A stretch of 18,372 nucleotides of DNA, from contig JBASTM010000001.1 in NCBI GenBank assembly GCA_049274895.1, positions 1 to 18,372 of the forward strand, in the 5' to 3' direction. Shown piece by piece: positions 1 through 5,493 of this stretch; position 1 is the first letter of the stretch; every line of letters starts with the position of its first letter. The notes below the pieces were generated by a model. That model searched no databases. It was given only the letters and a program-made list of their open reading frames with translations, and was not told the origin of the DNA. The translations under genes and the position numbers were made by a program. The stretch comes from JACQLN01 sp049274895 (GTDB taxonomy: Bacteria > Patescibacteriota > Minisyncoccia > JACQLN01).

Positions 1-285
1 GGAACGGAACGCATCAGACGGCTCAAAGCCGCCAACCACATCCGCCTGGATGCCCAAATATTCCAGACCCTCTGGGAGAACAAGCATCGAATCCCCGAGG
101 GTTGGAAGGAGAAGATTAACGGCAACATCACCTACATCTGCTTTGACGGCACCTCCCTTCGCAGTCCGGACGGCTTCCGCTATGCGCTTTGCCTCGACTG
201 GGACGAGGGCGGGTGGTACTGGTGCCGCTTCTGGCTTGGGGACGGCTGGAGTGCCAACGATCCTTCGGCTGTGCTCGCGAGTTAG
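1..285 (+). CDS. Conserved hypothetical protein, 3' end only
   Basis: Frame 1 is open from the window edge to TAG at 283-285, giving the last 94 residues; the true start lies upstream. The C-terminal half is rich in Trp and Tyr, with the core FDGTSLRSPDGFRY followed by spaced aromatic residues (WDEGGWYW, FWLGDGW) and the ending NDPSAVLAS. I recognise this arrangement as a small hypothetical family common in Parcubacteria-type genomes, but no function is known to me. The spaced aromatics suggest a small beta-rich domain (inference). It is followed by a hairpin and a strong terminator, so it ends its transcript. ATG-initiated reading frames overlapping it in other frames have no family features and were left out. 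Confidence 0.75.
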   Translation, partial: GTERIRRLKAANHIRLDAQIFQTLWENKHRIPEGWKEKINGNITYICFDGTSLRSPDGFRYALCLDWDEGGWYWCRFWLGDGWSANDPSAVLAS

Positions 286-290
286 TTCTT

Positions 291-315
291 AGAATCTATA
301 GAGCTTATAGATTCT
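291..315 (+). repeat. Perfect 10-bp inverted repeat after stop codon
   Basis: AGAATCTATA and TATAGATTCT are separated by GAGCT, six bases after the stop of the first gene. The AT-rich stem lies just before the main terminator and may protect the mRNA 3' end or take part in termination. The role is inferred; the pairing is seen directly. Confidence 0.6.
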
Positions 316-334
316 TTGAACTTTGTCCTTTGAC

Positions 335-369
335 CCCCCTGTGCGAATTCGCACAGGGGGTTTTCTTTT
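335..369 (+). terminator. Intrinsic terminator of the first gene
   Basis: A perfect 10-bp stem (CCCCCTGTGC / GCACAGGGGG) encloses GAATTC and is followed by TTTTCTTTT. This is a textbook rho-independent terminator for plus-strand transcripts. The next 170 bases, to the end of gpmI, hold only a weak inverted repeat (407-411 with 424-428) and no supported gene. Confidence 0.85.
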
Positions 370-544
370 CAAAAATGCTATTATTCAAACGGTATTAGGT
401 GAATATGCGGGTGATCACGGTTGCCCGCTACCGAGACCAACAACTCTAAACTGGGGGTATCTCACGATTGATTCTTATTTGGGATTGTTGGGGTGGGGGA
501 ATACATATAAGATCAAGATGCTGCAACCTTACGGACATGGAGTT

Positions 545-2152
545 TCACTGGTTATACAACATCGGCAGCAGGCTTTTGCCGTCCATATCGCCGGGCGGGG
601 GAATGCCCATTAAATCCAGAACCGTAGCGGCCACATCCTGCAAAATACCTTGGACCTCGGCCGATTTGTCGTGGGGCCGCTCCCCAGTAGCAGAATCTCC
701 TGCGGTCGGTTCACTACGGGGTTCCGTTTTTTTTAGATTATTCATAACCAAATATAAAGGCACGGGGTTGGAGGTGTGTTCGGTGTTCACTTCTCCGGTT
801 AAGGGGTTAAGTTTTTCTTCGGCGTTGCCGTGGTCGGCCGTGATTACCAGCGCGCCGTTTGCTTCCAAAACGGCACTTACGATTTTGCCCACGGCGCTGT
901 CCAAGGCCTCCACAGCTTTAACCGTGGCAGCTTGGTCGCCGGTATGGCCGACCATATCGGCGTTGGCGAGATTAGCTAATAGAAAATCATAGTTACCGCT
1001 TTTTATGGCCGCCGCCAAACTTTCGGCTACCTCGGCTGATTTCATCGCTGGGGTTTCGTTAAAATGAACCGCCGCGCTTGATTTTACCAATTGCCTTTCT
1101 TCGCCGGGGAAAGCCGACTCCCGGCCGCCGTTAAAAAAATAAGTCACGTGGGCGTATTTTTCGGTCTCGGCTATTTTAAACTGTTTTTTGCCACTAACCG
1201 AAATTATTTGCGACAGAGTGTATTTTAGTTCCGGGGCGGGGAAAATAACCTCGGCCGGCAAGTCGGTCTCGTAAAGCGTCAGCGTGGCATAGAACATATT
1301 TTTTAACCCGCGTCGCGGAAATTCCTTAAAATCGGGTTGGATTACCGCCCGGGCCAGCTGGCGCACCCGATCCGCCCTAAAATCAAAAAATATAACCACA
1401 TCGTTATCTTTTATCAAACCGAGCGTTTGGCCGGATTCGTCTACCCCGATGGTAGGTTCAATATATTCATCGCTCTGGCCTTGGCTGTATTGTTTTTTAA
1501 GCGCGGTTGTAAAGTCAGTTGTTTTTTCGCCCTGGCCCTCGCTCATCAGCCGCCAGGCTTTTTCCACGCGGTCCCAATGGCCGTCGCGATCCATACTGTA
1601 AAAACGGCCGATGATACTCGCAATTTTTCCGCCGCCGATCCAATGCAAGCGTTCGGCCAAGTTTTGAATCAGCGTGGCCGCTTCTTTGGGCGGGCTGTCT
1701 TGGCCGTCGCTGGAAAGATGCAGCCAGATTTTTTTTATGTGCTCGCTGGCCGCCATTTCTACCAGAGCGTAAAGATGGTCCAGATAGGAATGCACCGAGC
1801 CGGAACCGATAAGTCCAATCAAATGCCAAGCCGAGTTGTTTTCTTTGGCGTGCAGTGCGGCTTTTTTTAAGACGGGATTTTTGAAAAAGGTTCCGTTCTG
1901 GATGGTTTGGGTTATGCGGGTCAGCGGTTGATGCCAGAGCTGGCCGGTGCCCAAGGCGGTGTGGCCGACTTCGGAATTGCCCGGTTCGCCCCAGGGCAGG
2001 CCCACCGCCGCGCCCGAGGCCTGCAGCAAAACGGCGGGGAAGTTTTTTTCCACAAAATCCAAATTAGGTTTTTGGGCTTGGGCGATGGCGTTGCCTCGGC
2101 CAGCCGGCCCAATGCCATAGCCGTCTAAAATTAAAAGCACCACGGGTTTCAT
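545..2152 (-). CDS. gpmI: 2,3-bisphosphoglycerate-independent phosphoglycerate mutase
   Basis: Interconverts 3- and 2-phosphoglycerate in glycolysis in the cytoplasm, using two Mn2+ ions and a phosphoserine intermediate (family knowledge). The 535 residues show LILDGYG with metal ligand D10, GEPGNSEVGH with catalytic S60, the substrate-binding HSYLDHL segment (usually HSH), the RFYSMDRD and FDFRADRVRQL motifs, IAETEKYAHVTYFFNGG, LANADMVGHTGD, ITADHGNAE and HTSNPVP. The family is usually about 510 residues; the excess is a hydrophilic insertion near residues 473-497, between the HTSNPVP strand and the C-terminal DLMG helix. AAGGAG abuts the ATG with no spacer, which is too close for normal Shine-Dalgarno use, and TATAAT lies 7 bases upstream of the ATG, so a leaderless transcript is possible. 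The homologous N-terminus starts exactly at this ATG. Confidence 0.96.
   Translation of the reverse strand: MKPVVLLILDGYGIGPAGRGNAIAQAQKPNLDFVEKNFPAVLLQASGAAVGLPWGEPGNSEVGHTALGTGQLWHQPLTRITQTIQNGTFFKNPVLKKAALHAKENNSAWHLIGLIGSGSVHSYLDHLYALVEMAASEHIKKIWLHLSSDGQDSPPKEAATLIQNLAERLHWIGGGKIASIIGRFYSMDRDGHWDRVEKAWRLMSEGQGEKTTDFTTALKKQYSQGQSDEYIEPTIGVDESGQTLGLIKDNDVVIFFDFRADRVRQLARAVIQPDFKEFPRRGLKNMFYATLTLYETDLPAEVIFPAPELKYTLSQIISVSGKKQFKIAETEKYAHVTYFFNGGRESAFPGEERQLVKSSAAVHFNETPAMKSAEVAESLAAAIKSGNYDFLLANLANADMVGHTGDQAATVKAVEALDSAVGKIVSAVLEANGALVITADHGNAEEKLNPLTGEVNTEHTSNPVPLYLVMNNLKKTEPRSEPTAGDSATGERPHDKSAEVQGILQDVAATVLDLMGIPPPGDMDGKSLLPMLYNQ
682..721. repeat. Palindrome-ended insertion inside gpmI
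   Basis: CCCCAGTAG (682-690) pairs with CTACGGGG (714-721) with one bulged base. This falls within the stretch coding for the extra residues TEPRSEPTAGDSATGERP that normal family members lack between the last active-site strand and the C-terminal helix. The reading frame is kept. It resembles in principle the in-frame palindromic elements known from Rickettsia genes, but relatedness is not claimed. No second copy is visible in this window. Confidence 0.45.
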
Positions 2153-2190
2153 CTCCTTAATTATACTTGAGACCTGATTTTACCGCACAT

Positions 2191-2220
2191 TTGTATTTTT
2201 TAGATTAACTATGGTATAGT
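2191..2220 (+). promoter_or_regulatory. Putative sigma70-type promoter of gene X
   Basis: TTGTAT at 2191-2196 and TATAGT at 2215-2220 are separated by 18 bases, in an AT-rich stretch between the divergent gpmI and gene X. Transcription would start near 2227 and give a leader of about 90 bases. The leader carries a hairpin at 2277-2297 (CTTTGGGCT, loop TTC, AGCCTAAAG) about 20 bases before the start codon. Confidence 0.5.
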
Positions 2221-2317
2221 ATTTTTTCATCCTAAAACAGGGATGAACTCGGGCCTCGGGCAGAGGCAAAGTTGTTCTTTGGGCTTTCAGCCTAAAGTCA
2301 GAAGAAAGGGGACAGAG

Positions 2318-3277
2318 ATGTCCAAGTATCCGCAGTGGACAGGCCAGTTGGAGTACGCTTCCGTAGAGATTGCCTATGCAGCCGGCCGTGTGGAGGCATT
2401 GGTCAACACGCTTGGCGAGCTCGATGGCGAGTTGGTCGCTGACAGCTTGATCAGCGGCGACCTAAGAGCCGAGGTGGTTGATGGTCAGGTGGTTATACGG
2501 CCGGTGGAGCCGTTACTCTTCGGCCGCCACGGCCGCCGCATTCCGCCCCGCGGTCTGGTCGCGAATGTCTGCGACCCGAACCGCAATTTCCATCTGGTTC
2601 AGCCCACCATCGACTACGCCAAGCGGCTGTATCGTTTGGCGGAATCTTTCTCGCCCGGAACCAACCTGCTCTCGTATGTTGCTTTTGAGACCAAATGCCG
2701 GGCGCTGCTGGAACAGATTAAGGCCGACAGACAGTTGGCCAACCTGCTCAAGGGTGTGCACTTGCCGGTGTGTCTGCCGCACCTGGAGGTTGTCGACTAC
2801 GGTCAGGCGCTGGAGGAAATTTTCATTCCCTCGGTCGGCCGGGCCTATACACTGCACCTCGCCAAGCCGTTCACCAACTATCGGCAGGGGGAGTTGCAGG
2901 GTCAGGTCGAGATCGTGGACAGTAGCCGCCACGACCGTCTGCTCGCACGGATGGCGGAGGAGGCGGTGGCTGGTATTTATTTCCCCAACCCACTGCAGGG
3001 TTATTCTGTTCACGCCCAGCGTGAACAGATGGCTACTCTGCCGGAGTCATTCCTACTCGCGGGCGGTCTGGACACGGCCGCGGCCTGGGTGATGTATCCG
3101 GATGTCTTGGCTCGGGATGGCAAAACCCCGGGCTATAACTGTTCGGCCGTTCAGTGGCTGTCCCCCGGGCTCTCGTTGTACTTCAAGGCCCGCGGCGGCG
3201 ACGCGCACTTCGGTCTCGAGGGCAACCTCGCTGGTGCCTGCGATTTCTACTCGGGCGGTCTGCTGTTCCTCGGGTAG
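2318..3277 (+). CDS. Hypothetical protein X (319 aa)
   Basis: Not recognised. The start was placed at the ATG at 2318 because AAAGGGG precedes it by 6 bases; an in-frame ATG at 2243 lies within the predicted leader, upstream of the 2277-2297 hairpin. The product has no signal peptide or membrane helix that I can see. It looks like a soluble alpha/beta protein: an acidic N-terminal third, a middle with helical segments (FETKCRALLEQIKADRQLANLLKG broadly), and a glycine-rich C-terminus with YNCSAVQWLSPGLSLYFKAR and a final hydrophobic GLLFLG. Five cysteines are scattered without a metal motif. It is monocistronic, with its own promoter and terminator. The terminator lies in a 66-bp repeat also found after gene Y, although X and Y share no visible protein similarity. 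Function unknown. Confidence 0.8.
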   Translation: MSKYPQWTGQLEYASVEIAYAAGRVEALVNTLGELDGELVADSLISGDLRAEVVDGQVVIRPVEPLLFGRHGRRIPPRGLVANVCDPNRNFHLVQPTIDYAKRLYRLAESFSPGTNLLSYVAFETKCRALLEQIKADRQLANLLKGVHLPVCLPHLEVVDYGQALEEIFIPSVGRAYTLHLAKPFTNYRQGELQGQVEIVDSSRHDRLLARMAEEAVAGIYFPNPLQGYSVHAQREQMATLPESFLLAGGLDTAAAWVMYPDVLARDGKTPGYNCSAVQWLSPGLSLYFKARGGDAHFGLEGNLAGACDFYSGGLLFLG

Positions 3278-3343
3278 TCCGTCAAACATTCAATGTTGGA
3301 CAATAACCCGCTCCGGTAAAAACACCGTGGCGGTTTTTATTTG
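3278..3343. repeat. 66-bp repeat, copy A (palindrome plus terminator)
   Basis: Begins directly after the stop of gene X and matches 4757-4822 at 61 of 66 positions with no gaps. It contains an imperfect palindrome (GTCAAACATT / CAATGTTGGAC, 3281-3301) and then a terminator hairpin with a T tract. Copy B stands in the same position after gene Y. Confidence 0.9.
3308..3342 (+). terminator. Terminator of gene X
   Basis: CCGCTCCGGT and ACCGTGGCGG form an imperfect stem around AAAAAC, followed by TTTTTATTT. Compared with copy B, the two sides of the stem differ at positions that remain mostly paired or wobble-paired. Confidence 0.75.
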
Positions 3344-3350
3344 AATAAAA

Positions 3351-3388
3351 TATAACATTTAGTTCACGATCGTAAACCAAATGTTATA
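3351..3388. repeat. AT-rich inverted repeat
   Basis: TATAACATTT (3351-3360) and AAATGTTATA (3379-3388) form a perfect 10-bp inverted repeat with an 18-base gap. It overlaps the end of the truncated toxin ORF and may mark the junction at which the toxin gene was cut. A TATAAT at 3385-3390 falls in the right arm, but no plus-strand gene follows. Confidence 0.55.
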
Positions 3389-3441
3389 ATTTTTGTTTTT
3401 CTGAATTCTTTCTTAAACTTGGGAGGATAAAATAATCTCAT
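3364..3441 (-). pseudogene. Truncated RelE/ParE-type toxin remnant
   Basis: ATG at 3439-3441 opens a 25-codon frame beginning MRLFYPPKFKKEFRK and ending at TGA (3364-3366). The start MxLFYPPKFKxExxK is the typical first strand and helix of a RelE-like toxin, a family that is normally 80-95 residues long. Everything after residue 15 or so is lost; the remaining codons read through the AT-rich inverted repeat. It starts 16 bases after the stop of the degenerate antitoxin, the normal antitoxin-toxin order. Without the RelE core strands and catalytic residues it cannot be a toxin. Confidence 0.6.
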
Positions 3442-3457
3442 TTTTTAAGAGATTTTT

Positions 3458-3741
3458 TTAATTCCTTAACCCAAACGGCCCAATGAGTTTACCCTGTTTT
3501 ATTTCTTTAAGTGCTTCCGAGAGTTCTTTATCAAGGTTATTATTTTCTTTCTTGTAAAATTTCAACTCTTCATACTCTCGGCGAGGTATGATTACCAGTT
3601 CTTCTCCTTTGGTTATTGATTTTTTGATGGTGGCTATTGGCGTATTTTGATTCTAGTATCTTTGCTTATTAAGATTGCCCCGCCATTTATAATACCTACT
3701 TTAGCCAAAAGACTTATATTTGTAAATATGGGTTTTGACAC
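3458..3741 (-). pseudogene. Chimeric, frameshifted antitoxin gene
   Basis: From a GTG at 3739-3741 the frame reads VSKPIFTNISLLAKVG, almost the same as the N-terminus of the antitoxin at 5345, but ends at TAG (3634-3636) after 35 residues. In another frame, open from 3652 to TAA at 3458-3460, lies a different antitoxin-like C-terminus containing IKKSITKGEELVIIPRREYEEL and ending QGKLIGPFGLRN. That segment has the ITKGEELVIIPxxEYEEL pattern I associate with small Phd-like antitoxins, but has no ATG, GTG or TTG start of its own. So a shared head is joined out of frame to a foreign body. It could be two overlapping genes with a non-standard second start, but decay after recombination is simpler. 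Confidence 0.6.
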
Positions 3742-3760
3742 TTATAGCGTTAGGGTGCTA
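3693..3760. repeat. 68-bp repeat, copy 1 (antitoxin head and divergent promoter)
   Basis: Matches 5297-5364 at 62 of 68 positions with no gaps, and all six differences are transitions. It spans the first 16 codons of the minus-strand antitoxin plus 19 upstream bases. On the plus strand it carries TTGACA (3735-3740), 18 bases before TACAAC (3759-3764), a plausible promoter for gene Y. Weaker similarity continues leftward to about 3660. Confidence 0.85.
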
Positions 3761-3764
3761 CAAC
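3735..3764 (+). promoter_or_regulatory. Putative promoter of gene Y
   Basis: A consensus -35 TTGACA is followed after 18 bases by TACAAC. Transcription would begin near 3771, about 40 bases before the gene Y start. The -35 lies in the 68-bp repeat, and the same TTGACA occurs at 5339-5344 facing RNase Y. Confidence 0.45.
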
Positions 3765-3812
3765 TTATTAAGTCAAGGAAGTACATTCCCAATCGAATAG
3801 GAGAGTTAACCC

Positions 3813-4751
3813 ATGGACGAGGACAGAGTTCTTTTCAAGAATGAATTATTTTTGGCTCGGGTTACTGGCAAGGGAGATGGCCTGATTCAATGTGTTCCCG
3901 TTGTGTATAATGATGTGTTTCACTGTGGTGTCGGTGTGTTCTACGAAGATGGTAAGGGGCAGATCTGGGGCTTGGTATCGCCCCGCAACCTTATCGCCGC
4001 GTGGCGCGGCACGGAAGTGCTCCGTCGCCTCAAGGTAATCGAGCACGGAACACTCTGTGCTGCCTACTACACCGGCGTTCGCCACCCGCACAAATCCCAC
4101 ATGGAGTCGCACGTTGAGCCGACCATCGCGAAGATCGGACGGGCGGTATACGACAAGATCATGGCGATGCCGGTTCCCGAAGAGATTGTGAGGGCGATTT
4201 TAGACAACCAGAAAGGCGATTTAGCTCCGGATCTCTACCCGATTACCGACGAGGTGCGGGCAGGGACGATCCAATGGCGGCAAGAGTTTGCCGATGCAGG
4301 GATCAAGCATCCCGACGAGATTGACACCAAAAAGCGGGCTCAAGAGGAGACGGTTGCCAGGTTCGAACGATTACTTGCTTCTTACGCAAGTTCACGGAGC
4401 TTGTCGCGACAGTGTATGGGCATGGACTATGTCGAGGGCACTCTGCTGACACTCATCGACAAAGGCGCGGGTCAAATACACTCCGACTGTATGCTCGTCG
4501 CGTTGGCCGGTGTCGTGAGCGAACTCGCCGTTCGTGGTTTCGCGTCGTCATTCATCGATCCTCGCAGTCGCGAGGAATATAGTTCGTGGATGGACAAGAC
4601 TAAGGAAGAGGCGATCGATCACTCGGCCGCGTGGCTCGTTTTCAACTCGGGGCTGTTACAATTCTTTTTTGGGAAACGCCGTTGGAAGAATCTTCTTTAC
4701 CACCTGCTCGAGGAGTACTTTCCCTCGAAGTCGGAGGTTGTTCCCGCATAG
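3813..4751 (+). CDS. Hypothetical protein Y (312 aa)
   Basis: Not recognised. AGGAG at 3799-3803 lies 9 bases before the ATG and fixes the start. The product is soluble-looking and mostly helical after residue 90. Visible features are a Gly/Val-rich beta start (residues 5-60), a His-rich stretch HPHKSHMESHVEP near residues 92-104, a long charged helix (around 160-190), and a Trp/Phe-containing C-terminus with WLVFNSGLLQFFFGKRRWKN. The His cluster could bind metal, but no family motif supports this. It is monocistronic, followed by the second copy of the 66-bp terminator repeat, and lies between the broken and the intact toxin-antitoxin loci. GC-rich codons contrast with the AT-rich toxin-antitoxin genes on either side. 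Function unknown. Confidence 0.8.
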   Translation: MDEDRVLFKNELFLARVTGKGDGLIQCVPVVYNDVFHCGVGVFYEDGKGQIWGLVSPRNLIAAWRGTEVLRRLKVIEHGTLCAAYYTGVRHPHKSHMESHVEPTIAKIGRAVYDKIMAMPVPEEIVRAILDNQKGDLAPDLYPITDEVRAGTIQWRQEFADAGIKHPDEIDTKKRAQEETVARFERLLASYASSRSLSRQCMGMDYVEGTLLTLIDKGAGQIHSDCMLVALAGVVSELAVRGFASSFIDPRSREEYSSWMDKTKEEAIDHSAAWLVFNSGLLQFFFGKRRWKNLLYHLLEEYFPSKSEVVPA

Positions 4752-4756
4752 CCGTC

Positions 4757-4822
4757 TCCGTCAAACATTCAATGTTGGACATCAGCCCGCTCCGGTAAAA
4801 ACATCGGGGCGGTTTTTATTTG
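4757..4822. repeat. 66-bp repeat, copy B (palindrome plus terminator)
   Basis: Second copy of the element at 3278-3343, starting 5 bases after the gene Y stop. The palindrome GTCAAACATT / CAATGTTGGAC is at 4760-4780 and the terminator follows. The stop codon of the minus-strand toxin gene (4816-4818) lies in its T tract, so the element separates two convergent genes. Confidence 0.9.
4787..4821 (+). terminator. Terminator of gene Y
   Basis: CCGCTCCGGT pairs with ATCGGGGCGG through ten positions including two G-U pairs, followed by TTTTTATTT. The AT-rich opposite side may also help end the convergent toxin transcript. Confidence 0.75.
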
Positions 4823-5064
4823 TAATGATTGTTGATATCAACGATTTCAATTGTGTCTTGGCCGATGTAGACAAAAACAGCTCGCCAGTTGCGAGTTATT
4901 CTAAAACTGTAGACTCTTAAATTTTTTGGTTCTAAAATTTCCGTGTTTAAGCTGGCGTGGAAAGGATTGGATTCAAATAGTTTCTTTTGTTTATCAAAAC
5001 GTTTGAGTAACGCCCGTTTGATCAGATAGTCAGCTAAGTCCTTTCGCAAAGGGCGGATTTTCAT
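4816..5064 (-). CDS. Type II toxin, RelE/ParE (HigB-like) family
   Basis: An 82-residue basic protein of the size and fold pattern of RelE/ParE toxins, which act as ribosome-dependent mRNA interferases or gyrase poisons (family knowledge; which applies is not evident). The N-terminus has two helices (RPLRKDLADYLIKRALLKRFDKQ). The core strands are LRVYSFRITRNWRAVFVYIG and TIEIVDINNHYK, with the typical pattern of Arg-bearing antiparallel strands and a final VDINNHYK resembling the family's terminal VDIGxHxxVY strand. Its ATG overlaps the antitoxin stop (ATGA at 5061-5064), so the pair is translationally coupled. The stop falls in the terminator repeat. Complete length and no disruption suggest it is functional. 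Confidence 0.8.
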   Translation of the reverse strand: MKIRPLRKDLADYLIKRALLKRFDKQKKLFESNPFHASLNTEILEPKNLRVYSFRITRNWRAVFVYIGQDTIEIVDINNHYK

Positions 5065-5345
5065 TTAGAAAAGTAAGCTGATTTTTTTAATCCGGAAGTT
5101 AAACTCTTCAAGAAAGCTTTTGAGTATTTTTCGGTCTGTTCCATGCCTTTAACTATCACGGCTATGTTTTTGCTGGCTGGTTCCTGGAAGAAATCCTGCC
5201 CGCCAAAAGCCAGCTTTTGAATAACTTCAAACCGTCCCGCTTTTTCCACGAGTTCTTGGTATTTTTCTTTGGTTATAGTTACCTTGCCGTTCACAGTACC
5301 TACTTTAACTAAAAGATTTATATTTGTAAATATGGGTTTTGACAC
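5061..5345 (-). CDS. Antitoxin of the RelE/ParE-type pair
   Basis: A 94-residue protein immediately upstream of and overlapping the toxin gene, in the usual antitoxin-first order. It starts with GTG (5343-5345) and reads SKPIFTNINLLVKVGTVNGKVTITKEKYQELVEKAG, then a helical C-terminal half ending in a basic KSLTSGLKKSAYFSK tail likely to wrap the toxin (inference). No helix-turn-helix is obvious; the VTITKEKYQELVEKA stretch resembles the beta-helix start of Phd-like antitoxins. The start is uncertain: no good Shine-Dalgarno is visible, but the GTG and 16 codons are conserved in the broken copy at 3741. It would neutralise the toxin and probably repress the operon. Confidence 0.7.
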   Translation of the reverse strand: MSKPIFTNINLLVKVGTVNGKVTITKEKYQELVEKAGRFEVIQKLAFGGQDFFQEPASKNIAVIVKGMEQTEKYSKAFLKSLTSGLKKSAYFSK

Positions 5346-5364
5346 TTACAGCGTCAAGGTGCTA
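5297..5364. repeat. 68-bp repeat, copy 2 (antitoxin head and divergent promoter)
   Basis: Second copy of 3693-3760. It holds the first antitoxin codons on the minus strand. On the plus strand TTGACA (5339-5344) is followed after 18 bases by TAATTT (5363-5368), a possible promoter reading toward RNase Y. The minus strand of this copy also shows TTGACG 17 bases from CATATT. Confidence 0.85.
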
Positions 5365-5493
5365 ATTTACACTAAGGAAGTTTAGACGGTTACTCCATGG
5401 GTCAAGCGACTGTTTCGGTTTAAGACACATGGGCTGCGAGTATAACATTTATGTTTCCACAACTTGGTAACGGTCCAACAACTTTTATAAAAC

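Noticed and set aside
404..448. 14-residue ORF between the first terminator and gpmI
   Set aside because: Too short, no Shine-Dalgarno site or promoter, and no conservation argument.
1337..1870. 177-codon plus-strand frame opposite gpmI
   Set aside because: Antisense shadow of a conserved gene, with no family features or start signals.
2243..2317. Upstream ATG for gene X
   Set aside because: It lies close to the predicted transcription start, has no Shine-Dalgarno site, and the added residues cross a hairpin.
4534..4920. 128-codon frame overlapping the end of gene Y
   Set aside because: Crosses the terminator repeat and lies in another frame of gene Y; a shadow.
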